A stretch of 64,000 nt of DNA from Euryarchaeota archaeon (GCA_016207515.1 JACQPN010000025.1:282006-346005); one strand, 5' to 3'; shown: positions 17,046 to 25,948, numbered from the stretch's first letter. The notes: generated by a model not told the origin, from the sequence alone. A program made the numbers and translations.

Positions 17046-17696
17046 TTGACGGGCGAGGAGACGATCTCCGAGTTCGTGTCCAACTCACGGGGACGGTCCG
17101 AGCCCGAGATGTACAGCGAATTCATCGCGAAACCCCACGTCACAAAATGGCTTGGAAGCGACCTTGCAAGGCACGAGCGCCTGAAAGCCGAGTTCCATCG
17201 CATCTGGTCGGAACATTGGGGCACCTCGCATAGCGGGGCCCACTCGCCACGTCGCGCAAGCCCGGATCAGATGCCGCGCGATGTGCACGTCGAGCAAGGC
17301 GCAGGCCAGCAAGGGCCTCACACGGTGCAAGTGCTTGCAAGACCGATAGAGGCACCGCAGAGCCTAAGTCCCGTAAGCGGCGGAAACGGACACGCGGTGC
17401 GGGCGAGTGTCGATGTGGAGAGCGCGTCGTCCCACCCGCTCGTCGTCGATCGGCGGGAGCTCTACCTTTGCACGCTTTGCAAGAAGATGGGCGTCTTCTC
17501 GGAGTGGGACGGGCACGAGATGAAGGTCATATGCCGCAGTTGCGGCACGCACTTCTCCGACCTTCTCAGCCTCATCCCCGTGATCAAGGTGAGCCCGCTC
17601 GAATACTACTTTGGCGCAGGGCCAGCGGGCGTTGTGAAGGCTGCGGCCCTTGCCGGGATCGCCTTGGCTATCTACGCGGGGCTGAACTTCCTTTGA
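17046..17696 (+). CDS. Membrane-anchored zinc-ribbon protein
   Basis: About 216 residues. A soluble N-terminus is followed by a low-complexity Ser/Pro/Gly region, then a zinc ribbon (CTLC ... CRSCGTHF, about residues 136-160) and one C-terminal membrane segment (VVKAAALAGIALAIYAGLNFL). TTG 17046 just after the previous stop is used; GTG 16986 (overlapping) and GTG 17076 are alternatives. No enzymatic motif is seen. Sixteen bases separate it from the GTPase gene. Confidence 0.6.
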   Translation: MTGEETISEFVSNSRGRSEPEMYSEFIAKPHVTKWLGSDLARHERLKAEFHRIWSEHWGTSHSGAHSPRRASPDQMPRDVHVEQGAGQQGPHTVQVLARPIEAPQSLSPVSGGNGHAVRASVDVESASSHPLVVDRRELYLCTLCKKMGVFSEWDGHEMKVICRSCGTHFSDLLSLIPVIKVSPLEYYFGAGPAGVVKAAALAGIALAIYAGLNFL

Positions 17697-17712
17697 TCGC
17701 GGGGGTCCGCTG

Positions 17713-18348
17713 ATGTTCGCTGCGCTTCTTCAGCGCATCATCCGGCCGCTGCAGCGCCTCTTCGGTGCCGGAGACGGCACGATAGGCATCTACGGCGCCC
17801 CGAACGCAGGCAAGACGATGCTTGCGAACCGCATCTGCCAGGATTGGAACGTGGAAGCGCAAGGGTCGGTGAGCGAAGTCGCCCACGAGACGCGTAGCGT
17901 CCGCGAGATCAAACGGGTACGGCTCGCCTCCGAGAAAGGCGGCATGACGATCGACATCGTGGACACGCCGGGCCTTGCCTCAAGAGTCACCGCCCTCGAC
18001 ATGGAGATGCAATGGGGCCTCGACTCGGATGACGCCGCCTCGCGGGCCCGACAGGCGACGGAGGGGATAGTCCAGGCGATCGGACACCTCAATAGGGTCT
18101 CGGGGCTCGTCCTCGTGGTCGATTCGACCGAACGGCCCGACAACCCGGTGAACATGAAGCTCCTCGAACACGCAAAGGCACGAAAGCTCCCGGTGGTGGT
18201 CGCGGTCAACAAGATCGACCTGCCGCAATCGGACGTCACGCGTGTCTCGGACGCGCTTCGCGAGTACCGGATCGTGCCTATAAGCGCCCTGAACAGGTGG
18301 AACTTCGACACCTTCTACAACGCGATGTTCGAGGAATTCCGCAATTGA
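17713..18348 (+). CDS. Era/YihA-like small GTPase
   Basis: 211 residues with all G motifs: G1 GAPNAGKT, a T in the switch I region, G3 DTPGL, G4 NKID and G5 SAL. Before the P-loop there is a short amphipathic N-terminus (MFAALLQRIIRPLQRLFG) that could contact membrane. Between G3 and G4 there is an insertion (DMEMQWGLDSDDAASRARQATEG). With the two preceding membrane genes it forms a trio, so a role at the cytoplasmic membrane is plausible; the actual process is unknown. Confidence 0.78.
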   Translation: MFAALLQRIIRPLQRLFGAGDGTIGIYGAPNAGKTMLANRICQDWNVEAQGSVSEVAHETRSVREIKRVRLASEKGGMTIDIVDTPGLASRVTALDMEMQWGLDSDDAASRARQATEGIVQAIGHLNRVSGLVLVVDSTERPDNPVNMKLLEHAKARKLPVVVAVNKIDLPQSDVTRVSDALREYRIVPISALNRWNFDTFYNAMFEEFRN

Positions 18349-18404
18349 AGGCAGTGCCCTTCGACCCCGTCGACGCCTCCGATTACCGGCCTGTTACGGA
18401 AAAC

Positions 18405-18412
18405 CTTTAAGC
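18405..18412 (+). promoter_or_regulatory. TATA box of thioredoxin
   Basis: CTTTAAGC preceded by AAAAC, about 30-37 bases upstream of ATG 18442, predicts a very short leader. Confidence 0.5.
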
Positions 18413-18441
18413 GCCCCTCCTTGACTATAGGCCGGAAACCG

Positions 18442-18771
18442 ATGACTGAAGGCGGCGCGACGTACCTCACGGATGGCGATTTCGAGACGAAAGTGAAGGC
18501 CAACAAGGTCGTGCTTGTGGACTTTTATGCGGACTGGTGCGGCCCATGCCGCATAATGGAGCCCTACGTCCAAGAACTGGCGCGCGAGTGGAGCGGAAAG
18601 GCGCTCGTTGCGAAACTCGACGTTGATGCGAACCCGGCGACGGCTATGCGGTTCGGCGTCATGTCCATCCCAACGACCATAGTCTTTCGCGACGGCAGGC
18701 CAATAGCGCAGATGGTCGGAGCGCAACCGAAACGGAACCTCGAAGCCGCTTTGAAGAAGGCCGCCGAATAG
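18442..18771 (+). CDS. trxA: Thioredoxin
   Basis: 109 residues, a single thioredoxin fold with the WCGPC redox site (VDFYADWCGPCRIMEP) and the cis-Pro loop SIPTTIVFRDG. It reduces protein disulfides in the cytoplasm. ATG 18442 is chosen; TTG 18421 is in frame but lies before the expected transcript start. It converges with the MFS gene. Confidence 0.93.
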   Translation: MTEGGATYLTDGDFETKVKANKVVLVDFYADWCGPCRIMEPYVQELAREWSGKALVAKLDVDANPATAMRFGVMSIPTTIVFRDGRPIAQMVGAQPKRNLEAALKKAAE

Positions 18772-18793
18772 GGCTTCCTCCCGAGGGGCGCCT

Positions 18794-20122
18794 TCACGTA
18801 AGAAGCGGGTTCTGCTCGTAACCGGATAGCTGCACAAGCTTCAGACCCGTTATCACCAACAATCCAGCGAGGACGAACGTGGCCGCGTATCCGAACTCCG
18901 AAGCGGTCGCCCCTCCGAGGTAGCTCCCGACTACTGTTGCGACGCCGATGACGGCGTTGAGGAGCCCTATCGCCTCGCCCTTGTACTGCGAGGGGGCCAT
19001 GGCCGGGACCGCCAGGGTCATGGTCACGTTGATGAGCGCCCAAGCGAGGCCGAGACTCGCATTGAGCAAGGCCACGATCAGGAAGGATATCCCGCCGGAA
19101 AACGTCGGGACCAGGATCATCACTGGGAACATCGCTCCACGGTACGCGAGCGCAATCAGTTGCATCTTCACGACACCGCCGCGCTCGATGATGGCCCCGG
19201 AGCGACGGTACATGAAAGTGGAAGCGACCGAGCTTGCGGCATAGACGAGAAAGATGGAGCCGGCAACTAGATGGACATCGTCTCGAAGGAATATGGGAAA
19301 AGCCGTGTAGAAGGATGTGAACCCGATGAAGAAGAGCAGCGTCGCAAAATAGTAGGTCCCTAGGGTACCGGAGAAGTTTCGTGAATGGTCCCGTAGGGCC
19401 CGCAAAGCGCGCGTCGATGGAAGCCATTGGGTGAGCCTTCCGGTCGATCCGGAGTGCTCCGGCATCCGCTTCTCGAAGAGCATGTGTTGGAAGTAGTCGC
19501 GTAGCGACGCCCGGAATCCGCGTTCGGGCACGGTGAGGCGCAAGACCACGGCGCTTAACACAAAGAACGCCGCGGCGACGTAGAATAGGGCGCTTGGATG
19601 GGCGCCCAAGATCTCTAACGAAGCGAAACCCGCCGCTCCGGTGAGAAGCCCGAGGATCCAGCCGTAGTTGCCGACAAGGTTGAAACGCGATATCGCCTCC
19701 GCCCAATCACCGCTCCTCGCTCTCTCCATGACGAGGACGTTGCTTATCGGCGGGGACGCCGCGACGAAGAAGTTCCACGCCCCGATCCACAGTAGATACG
19801 TAGAGACCTCGGAGGCGGCCCCGGCGAAGACGAGGGCGATCGCGCAACCGAGGAAGCTCGCGACCAATATGGCCGAACGATGCCGGCTCTTGTCGGCGAG
19901 GTGGCCCCAGAGGATGGCGCCCGCCACGTTCGCGAGGCTGCCCGCGGCGAGCACTAGCCCCACGTCCCCTAGGTCCCCACGCAGTTCTCCCACGATGAAA
20001 AGAGGCGTAAGGGGAAGGAGCAGGCCGCGCGCCGCATCCTTCGGGACGAACGCGTAATACCAACGTTGAGCCGGATCCGCGGGCCCTGCGCGCCGTCGCG
20101 CCGTTCCCCATTTCCACGCCAC
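18794..20122 (-). CDS. Major facilitator superfamily transporter
   Basis: 442 residues, about 12 membrane segments in two halves with a cytoplasmic loop of about 60 residues between them. The A-motif-like LWGHLADKSRHR after the second helix is typical of MFS. GTG 20122 is the start. The substrate cannot be told from sequence; drug or metabolite export is as likely as uptake. It is divergent from purM. Confidence 0.8.
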   Translation of the reverse strand: MAWKWGTARRRAGPADPAQRWYYAFVPKDAARGLLLPLTPLFIVGELRGDLGDVGLVLAAGSLANVAGAILWGHLADKSRHRSAILVASFLGCAIALVFAGAASEVSTYLLWIGAWNFFVAASPPISNVLVMERARSGDWAEAISRFNLVGNYGWILGLLTGAAGFASLEILGAHPSALFYVAAAFFVLSAVVLRLTVPERGFRASLRDYFQHMLFEKRMPEHSGSTGRLTQWLPSTRALRALRDHSRNFSGTLGTYYFATLLFFIGFTSFYTAFPIFLRDDVHLVAGSIFLVYAASSVASTFMYRRSGAIIERGGVVKMQLIALAYRGAMFPVMILVPTFSGGISFLIVALLNASLGLAWALINVTMTLAVPAMAPSQYKGEAIGLLNAVIGVATVVGSYLGGATASEFGYAATFVLAGLLVITGLKLVQLSGYEQNPLLT

Positions 20123-20246
20123 GGTGCGCGCGATTGCGACTTCCCCGGTTAACCGTTGCTAAAGTGCGCGGACCGGAAGACGCCGGGGGCCCCTCCAGCG
20201 CAGTCCCTCGTCCGGGCGACGTCCAGTGGAAACGGCGCCGGAATCA

Positions 20247-20258
20247 TCTTTATCTATC
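20247..20258 (+). promoter_or_regulatory. TATA box of purM
   Basis: An AT-rich CTTTATCTATC stretch lies about 50 bases upstream of GTG 20307, with more GC-rich sequence on both sides. Confidence 0.4.
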
Positions 20259-20306
20259 AAGGGCCCGATTGCGTTCGCCCGGTGTCTGCCGGACGAGTGA
20301 AAGCAA

Positions 20307-21335
20307 GTGACCACGGAAAAACCCAAGAAACTCACCTACGCGGACTCCGGCGTCGACATCGAAAAGGCCGACAAGGCCAAGAAGGCACTCATCAAGTCGC
20401 TCGCCTTCAAACGGACCGGCGTTGGCGCGCCCATCGACCTCTACTGGGGCTACGCCGGCCTCGTGGACTTCGGCGACTCGGCGCTCGTCCTTTGCACCGA
20501 CGGGGTGGGGACCAAGCTCGAGGTCGCAACGGCGATGAAGAAGTGGGACACGGTCGGGATCGACTGCATCGCCATGAACGTGAACGATTGTATCTGTGTC
20601 GGCGCAGAACCGATGGCCATCGTCGATTACCTAGTGCTCCCCAGGGCCGACGCCGAGACGACGCGGCAACTCGGGATCGGCCTCACGGAAGGCGCACGGC
20701 AGGCGAACGTGAGCATCATAGGCGGCGAGACGGCCATCATGCCGGAGATCGTGAACGGCATCGACTTCTCGGCGACGTGTCTAGGCTCCGTGAAGAAAGA
20801 CAAGATAATCACCGGTGAGAAGATCCAGCCCGGCGACACGATCATCGGGGTCAGCGCGTCCGGCGTCCACAGCAATGGTTACACGTTGATCCGGAGAATC
20901 CTTCGGGAAAAGGCAATCAGCTATGCCGATCCCGCCTTCGACGGGAAGACATGGGGCGATCTCCTCATAGAGCCGACCCGGATCTATGTCAGGGCGATCA
21001 TGGAGCTCATCCAACGCGTGGATGTCCATGGCCTCGCGAACATCACCGGTGGCGGCGTCACGAAATTCAGCCGCCTCAACAGGAAAGCGGAGTTCCTCCT
21101 TGACTCGCCGATGAAACCGACGAGGCTTTTCACCGAGATCCAAAAACTCGGCGATGTCGATACCAAGGAGATGTACCGGACTTTCAACATGGGGATGGGC
21201 TTCGCGGTCATCGTCAAGGACCGTGACGCCGACGATGCGCTTTCGGTGCTTCAGAAGCACTTCCCGGCGCAGGCCGTGGGACGCGTCTCCGTGGGAAGCG
21301 GCGTTTGGATCCCGAGTCTGGATCTACGCTACTGA
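20307..21335 (+). CDS. purM: Phosphoribosylformylglycinamidine cyclo-ligase (AIR synthetase)
   Basis: 342 residues, full length. It catalyses ATP-dependent ring closure of FGAM to AIR in purine synthesis. Family landmarks are DGVGTKL (substrate and ATP binding), the MNVND(C/I)-CVGAEP segment, GGETAIMPE, the Gly-rich GVSASGVHSNGYTLIRR and GLANITGGG, ending with the FNMGMGFAVIV strand. The start is GTG 20307. No other pur gene is adjacent. Confidence 0.95.
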   Translation: MTTEKPKKLTYADSGVDIEKADKAKKALIKSLAFKRTGVGAPIDLYWGYAGLVDFGDSALVLCTDGVGTKLEVATAMKKWDTVGIDCIAMNVNDCICVGAEPMAIVDYLVLPRADAETTRQLGIGLTEGARQANVSIIGGETAIMPEIVNGIDFSATCLGSVKKDKIITGEKIQPGDTIIGVSASGVHSNGYTLIRRILREKAISYADPAFDGKTWGDLLIEPTRIYVRAIMELIQRVDVHGLANITGGGVTKFSRLNRKAEFLLDSPMKPTRLFTEIQKLGDVDTKEMYRTFNMGMGFAVIVKDRDADDALSVLQKHFPAQAVGRVSVGSGVWIPSLDLRY

Positions 21336-21375
21336 ACGGCGAAACAAGAGCCTGGCTACGGTACGATGGGCCTCA

Positions 21376-23649
21376 TCAACGCCTTTCTTTTAGTACGTTC
21401 AAAGCGCTCCCCGCCTTGAACCACTCGACCTGCTCCTTGCTGAAAGTGTGCCGGACCGCGAAGGACTCCTCGGACCCGTCTTCGTGGCGGAGCGTAACGG
21501 TGAGATCCTTTCCGGGCGCAAGCCCCGCCAATCCGGAGATCGATATCCGGTCCCGCTCCTTCACCTTGTCGTAGTCGCGGGGGTCGGCGAACTTCAGGGG
21601 CAACAATCCCTGCTTCTTGAGGTTCGTCTCGTGGATGCGGGCGAAACTGCGCGCGATTATCGCGCCGCCGCCAAGAAAACGCGGCTCCATCGCTGCGTGC
21701 TCTCGCGACGAGCCCTCACCATAGTTCTCGTCCCCGACGACGACCCAGCGAAGGCCCATCCTCTTGTAATGTCTTGCGATCTGGGGGAACGTATCCGTGT
21801 CCCCCGTCTCCTGGTTGACGCCTTTTCCCGGTTCGCCCGTGAAGGCGTTCGTGGCGGCCGTGAACATGTTGTCGCTGATCTTGTCCAAGTGACCGCGGAA
21901 GCGCAGCCAAGATCCCGCCGGACTGATGTGGTCGGTCGTGCATTGGCCGCGCGCCTTCAGTAGTAGCGGCAGGCGATGGAAGTCCTTGCCGTCCCACTTG
22001 TCGAATGGAGCGAGAACCGCTATCCTTTCCGACGACGGCTTCACCTTGACCTCTACCCTCGAAGGGTCCCGGGCCGGCGCAACGTAACCGGCAACGTCGC
22101 GCTCGAAACCGCGCGCCGGCACCTCTGGCGCCTTCGCGGGGGCATTGAGCCTGAACTTGCGACCGTCTTTCCCCGTGAGTTCGTCGGTGAGCGGGTTGAA
22201 GTCAAGCCGGCCAGCAAGGCCGTACGCCATGACGACCTCGGGGCTTCCCATGAAGGCGAGCGTGTTCGCGTTCCCGTCGTTACGCTTGGGGAAGTTCCTG
22301 TTGTACGACGTCACGATGACGTTCGTCTCCCCGGGTTTGAGCTCGGGGCGTTTCCATTGGCCGATGCATGGACCGCAGGCGTTCGCCAAGACGGTGGCGC
22401 CTACCGCTTGGATCTCCGACATCTGGCCGTCGCGCTTGATGGTCAGGTTCACCTGTTCCGAGCCCGGTGTGACAAGGAGGGGTATCGGCATGTCGAGGCC
22501 GTGCGACTTGGCCTGGCGGGCGACGTCCGCGACGCGGGAGAAGTCCACGAAGGACGAGTTGGTGCAGGAGCCGATGAGGGCGACGCTGATCTTCGACGGG
22601 TACTTTTCGCTCGCCACGGCCGCCTTCATCGTCGAAACAGGGCGGGCGAGATCCGGCCGGTGCGGGCCCACAAGGTGCGGCTCAAGCGTCGAAAGGTCGA
22701 TCTCGACCACTTGATCGTAGAAGGCTTCCGGATGCGCCTCGACCTCGGGGTCGCAGCGAAGAAGAGCGACGTTACGCGCGGCCAGGTCGGCAAGACCTTC
22801 CCTCCCGGTCGAACGGAGGTACGTGGCCATGCGTTCGTCGTACGGGAAGATGCTGGTAGTGGCGCCCACCTCCGCCCCCATGTTGGTGATGGTCCCTTTG
22901 CCGGTGGCCGAGATGGACTTTGTGCCGGGGCCGAAGTATTCGATGACGGCGTTCGTGCCGCCTTTGACCGTGAGAAGCCCCGCGAGCTTGAGTATCACGT
23001 CCTTCGGCGCCGCCCACCCGTTGAGTTCACCCGTCAGCTTCACGCCGATGATCTTCGGGTGGAGCACTTCCCACGGGAAACCCGCCATCACATCGACGGC
23101 GTCCGCGCCACCGACGCCGGCCGCGAACATCCCGAGGCCGCCGCCGTTCGGCGTGTGGCTGTCGGTGCCGATCATCATGCCGCCGGGGAACGCGTATTGT
23201 TCGAAGACGACCTGGTGGATGATTCCGGCCCCCGGCCTCCAGAAGCCTATCCCGTACTTCGTCGACGCGGATTCAAGGAAATCATAGACCTCCTTGTTCT
23301 GCTCCAAGGCGATGGGGAGATCGCTTGCCGCGCCTGATTGCGCCTGGATGAGGTGATCGCAATGAACGGTCGTCGGGACCGCCACGGTCGGTATCCCCGC
23401 GCTCATGAACTGGAGAATCGCCGTCTGGGCGGTGGCGTCCTGCATCGCGACACGGTCAGGGTTCAATTGCAGGTACGCCTTGCCCCGCTCGAGTTCCTGT
23501 TCCTCCGGGTAAGCCAAGTGTCCGAAGACGATCTTCTCGGTGAGGGTCAACGGGCGGCCGAGGCGGCGACGTGCGACGGCCACGCCTTTCTCCATCTTGG
23601 CGTAGACTCTCTTGACGAAGTCGGGGGTTGATTCGATGGCGATGGGCAA
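21376..23649 (-). CDS. acnA: Aconitate hydratase (mitochondrial-type)
   Basis: 757 residues. It interconverts citrate and isocitrate in the TCA cycle using a [4Fe-4S] cluster. Three cluster Cys are in SCTNSS and ACGPCIG. Other signatures are MQDATAQTAILQFMSAG, HCDHLIQAQ, IGTDSHTPNGGGLGMFAAGVGGADA and the swivelling-domain GDENYGEGSSREHAAMEPRFLGG. The length and motifs fit the mitochondrial aconitase group rather than AcnB. The start is TTG 23649 with AAGGAG eight bases upstream. Confidence 0.95.
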   Translation of the reverse strand: MPIAIESTPDFVKRVYAKMEKGVAVARRRLGRPLTLTEKIVFGHLAYPEEQELERGKAYLQLNPDRVAMQDATAQTAILQFMSAGIPTVAVPTTVHCDHLIQAQSGAASDLPIALEQNKEVYDFLESASTKYGIGFWRPGAGIIHQVVFEQYAFPGGMMIGTDSHTPNGGGLGMFAAGVGGADAVDVMAGFPWEVLHPKIIGVKLTGELNGWAAPKDVILKLAGLLTVKGGTNAVIEYFGPGTKSISATGKGTITNMGAEVGATTSIFPYDERMATYLRSTGREGLADLAARNVALLRCDPEVEAHPEAFYDQVVEIDLSTLEPHLVGPHRPDLARPVSTMKAAVASEKYPSKISVALIGSCTNSSFVDFSRVADVARQAKSHGLDMPIPLLVTPGSEQVNLTIKRDGQMSEIQAVGATVLANACGPCIGQWKRPELKPGETNVIVTSYNRNFPKRNDGNANTLAFMGSPEVVMAYGLAGRLDFNPLTDELTGKDGRKFRLNAPAKAPEVPARGFERDVAGYVAPARDPSRVEVKVKPSSERIAVLAPFDKWDGKDFHRLPLLLKARGQCTTDHISPAGSWLRFRGHLDKISDNMFTAATNAFTGEPGKGVNQETGDTDTFPQIARHYKRMGLRWVVVGDENYGEGSSREHAAMEPRFLGGGAIIARSFARIHETNLKKQGLLPLKFADPRDYDKVKERDRISISGLAGLAPGKDLTVTLRHEDGSEESFAVRHTFSKEQVEWFKAGSALNVLKERR

Positions 23650-23868
23650 GCTCTTGCTCCTTCCGGCTAATGGAATCGGGGCAGCCTATTTAAAAAGGCT
23701 TGCGCACGGAAAGTATGAGCGCGTCCCGGGCCACTGGCGCCTTCGAGTGGAATCGCGTTCGCGCCAAGCACTAAAAACGTCGTCGTTCGAGGTGGCAATC
23801 GTCCTGCTGGTCGCGCCAAGCGAGCAGGCAATCCGTTTCCGATCCCGCACCGACCGGGGGCGCGCCGA

Positions 23869-23953
23869 CTGCTCGTCACAATTGATCGTCTTGCCGACGA
23901 CACCGTTGTTCGAGATGATCACGGTGATCCTGTTCGGACCCGGCGCGCAGTCG
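23869..23953 (-). pseudogene. Detached copy of the pilin 3' end
   Basis: Eighty-five bases match the last 85 bases of the pilin gene (25225-25309) with five differences. On the minus strand they encode DCAPGPNRITVIISNNGVV then GKTINCDE. The stop TAG of the intact gene is CAG here, so the frame reads on. Similarity stops abruptly at both ends. Both copies have the same orientation and bracket the two-gene cassette 24196-25034. Confidence 0.85.
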
Positions 23954-24167
23954 TAGGCCCCATATCACCAAGAGCGGTCGAGGGTCACGGGAAAAAAGAT
24001 ATCTTGTCGCATCACGACTCACGAGCGATGGTCACGGAAGGAAAAGAGCACAATGTTGAGCGCGGCAAATCGTTTCCGGGACGCCCCGGCCACCAAATCT
24101 CCGGTCTACAATCGAGCGGCCCCTCCTCCAGGCGATCTGTGGCAAAGCGGACGCCGCAAGGTTTATT

Positions 24168-24190
24168 ACTTACCAAGCGTAAGTATACTT
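24168..24190. promoter_or_regulatory. Nested palindromic operator upstream of the HTH regulator
   Basis: ACTTAC (24168-24173) and GTAAGT (24179-24184) form a perfect 6-base inverted repeat with a 5-base spacer. It overlaps a second perfect palindrome, AAGTATACTT (24181-24190). The site lies 6-28 bases before ATG 24196 and adjoins the TATA-like TTTATTA (24162-24168). It is a good candidate for autoregulation. Confidence 0.6.
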
Positions 24191-24195
24191 CTGGA

Positions 24196-24534
24196 ATGAA
24201 AGCGGAGATCATGGATATCCTGGGACACCAAGCCCACCTCCGAGTCCTCCTCGTCCTCCGAGCGAGGGGCCCGATGCGCTTCACCCAGATACAAGAGACC
24301 CTCGGCCTCAATCCGGTCCAGGTAGACCGAGCGCTTAAGGCACTACGCGATGGCTTCTGGATCTTTGCGGAAACGGCCCCCGCGAACAAAGGCCGGATCC
24401 AGGTCGAATACCAGATCGGCAAACGCGGAGCCGCGCTATTACGGGCTTTCGACTCATTCTTCAAAGCCATCGAGGGTTCGCGCAGCGCGATTCGAGTCGC
24501 AGAAGTACGCACCTTGGAGAATCTCTACGCCTAG
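24196..24534 (+). CDS. Winged-helix transcription regulator (HxlR/MarR-like)
   Basis: 112 residues. The core is a winged helix: HLRVLLVLRARGPMRFTQIQETLGLNPVQVDRALKALRDGFWIF, then a wing with GRIQVEYQIGKRGAALL and a C-terminal dimerisation helix. ATG 24196 is preferred over longer in-frame starts because the palindromic operator and promoter lie directly upstream. Eight bases separate its stop from the next gene, so the two form an operon. It sits inside the interval bracketed by pilin 3' ends. Confidence 0.78.
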   Translation: MKAEIMDILGHQAHLRVLLVLRARGPMRFTQIQETLGLNPVQVDRALKALRDGFWIFAETAPANKGRIQVEYQIGKRGAALLRAFDSFFKAIEGSRSAIRVAEVRTLENLYA

Positions 24535-24542
24535 GCGAGCCC

Positions 24543-25034
24543 ATGGGCGTCATTCTCCTACTCGGCCCCAGTGAGTGGGACCCGACCCGCCGGAAGCCGG
24601 TTCCCCCCACGCCCATGGACATCCGGCGTTCACTCGCGGCCGTATTGACCGCTGAACGAGGGCACGCAATCATCCTTCTCGAGGATGAGAAGGATCGGTC
24701 TACGGAGGATCTTGTAGACAAGTTCGACCGGATCCTACGGACCCGTGGCATCACCGACGTCGTCGTCTGGTGGCCACCTGGCGCAAAGATGCAGACAACC
24801 TTCGATGAACTCTTACTGCTTCGGGACAGAGTGGAGCCTGGCCTGCCGCGAATCTGGGTCGTCCATCACACGTCGGTCGCCACGATCACTGCCGACGAGT
24901 TTGTCATCAAGGAGGCCGGGGGACGGAGCAGATATCTTACGGCGCTGACGCGCCTGCGCACGCGACCGATAGAGTGGGTCGATTTGGATGGCCTCGACAG
25001 GAAGATACGATTCCTCGCAAATGAGATCTCGTGA
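24543..25034 (+). CDS. Unknown protein with Rossmann-like pattern, partner of the HTH regulator
   Basis: 163 residues, no family recognised. It starts with a hydrophobic strand followed by a loop (MGVILLLGPSEWDP). Further strand-helix alternations follow: HAIILLEDEKD, ITDVVVWWPPGAKMQTTFDELLLLRD and RIWVVHHTSV. The WWPPGA-x4-FDELLLL segment recalls nucleotide-binding deoxyribosyltransferase- or TIR-like folds, where an acidic residue follows a strand, but I would not assign it. Co-transcription with a regulator and location in a bracketed cassette suggest an accessory, possibly defensive, role; this is inference only. Confidence 0.6.
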   Translation: MGVILLLGPSEWDPTRRKPVPPTPMDIRRSLAAVLTAERGHAIILLEDEKDRSTEDLVDKFDRILRTRGITDVVVWWPPGAKMQTTFDELLLLRDRVEPGLPRIWVVHHTSVATITADEFVIKEAGGRSRYLTALTRLRTRPIEWVDLDGLDRKIRFLANEIS

Positions 25035-25144
25035 TGAGAGCCGTCCTGGAGCCTGGGCCTACCATGGCCTCACATAACCACTCCACGTCTTTCCCCATGA
25101 AGCGTCCGCCGCCACAGGGCGGGCCTCCGTGCCGCTCACGGCGT

Positions 25145-25182
25145 CAAAAAAAAACTAAAGAAGCCCGCCCCCTCGGGCGGGC
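25145..25182 (-). terminator. Hairpin plus T-run terminator of the pilin gene
   Basis: On the minus strand a GC-rich hairpin (25163-25182, GCCCGCC...GGCGGGC) is followed by TTCTTTAGT and nine T residues ending at 25146. It is about 43 bases past the pilin stop and looks like a bacterial-style intrinsic terminator; archaeal polymerase stops mainly at the T-run. Confidence 0.75.
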
Positions 25183-25224
25183 AGGGACGACCAAAGGGTC
25201 GCCCCTTCAGGGCATCAGCCGAGA

Positions 25225-25770
25225 CTACTCGTCGCAGTTGATAGTCTTGTCGACGACACCGTTGTTCGAGATGATCACGGTGATCCTGTTCGGACCCGGC
25301 GCGCAGTCGATGTAGAGCTTCTCACCGTTACGCCACGTCTGCACGGCTGGGGCTTCGGCGCCCGGGCCGACCTGCGTCACGGTCGTGAAGATGTACTTGC
25401 TGACGCCCTGCGCAAGGGCAGTACCATTCACCATGATGGAGACGTTCTGGGCCGTGAAATTGTTCAAGGCGATGGTCGACCCATCCAAAGTCGTTCCATT
25501 ACGCTGAACCTTCACGATACCGGGCGCAAATGGCGCCGATGGCGCATCGGTCAACAAGAACTCGATCGCATCTGTCGCGCCGTTCCCGCTGCTGTCATAC
25601 GCGCGGGCATTGACGGACGCCTGTACTATGTTCGAGCTCGACGCCCCGAACTGGTTGACTAGTACGAACACACCTGCAGCGAGCACGACCGTGATGGCCA
25701 CCATCAAGATGACCGCAATCACGGGCGATACGGCTTCCTCTCTATCGATGAACTTTCGGTTTGCTTTCAT
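25225..25770 (-). CDS. Archaeal type IV pilin
   Basis: 181 residues. The class III signal (KFIDREEAVSPVIAVILMVAITVVLAAGVFVLV) is that of archaeal Pilin_N proteins processed by a prepilin peptidase before the hydrophobic helix. The mature domain is beta-rich with several N-x-S/T sites (NVS, NGT) and ends in a Cys-bearing segment (YIDCAPGPNRITVIISNNGVVDKTINCDE), where the two Cys could pair. It is an external pilus subunit in adhesion or motility. The upstream gap 25771-25948 is AT-rich. The 3' end is duplicated at 23869-23953. Confidence 0.88.
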   Translation of the reverse strand: MKANRKFIDREEAVSPVIAVILMVAITVVLAAGVFVLVNQFGASSSNIVQASVNARAYDSSGNGATDAIEFLLTDAPSAPFAPGIVKVQRNGTTLDGSTIALNNFTAQNVSIMVNGTALAQGVSKYIFTTVTQVGPGAEAPAVQTWRNGEKLYIDCAPGPNRITVIISNNGVVDKTINCDE

Positions 25771-25948
25771 GTGCTGCTCCTCCTACCCGATTGCTGCGGG
25801 GTCTCCCGCAAACATCCCCCCACTACCGGACCTTGGTATTAAGCAAATCGGAAAAAGTCTATCTAGCGATGAAACTAAAAATCCGGAAAAATTGCGCTTT
25901 TTGGTTGATATTTCAACGTTCTCAAGTGGAGGAAAGAAACGAGGGGAT

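Larger units (their letters stand above)
23650..24195. other. Gene-poor gap with a pilin 3' remnant
   Basis: No convincing gene. It holds the detached pilin 3' end (23869-23953), upstream sequence of the aconitase gene and an AT-rich regulatory segment before the regulator at 24196. Open frames here have no family resemblance. Confidence 0.5.

Noticed and set aside
21976..23337. 453-codon plus-strand open frame opposite aconitase
   Set aside because: Antisense shadow with Arg/Val/Asp-biased composition and no recognisable domain.
23686..23922. Short minus-strand open frame starting in the pilin remnant
   Set aside because: It begins inside the duplicated pilin 3' end and reads past the lost stop codon into unrelated sequence, so it is a remnant and not a gene.
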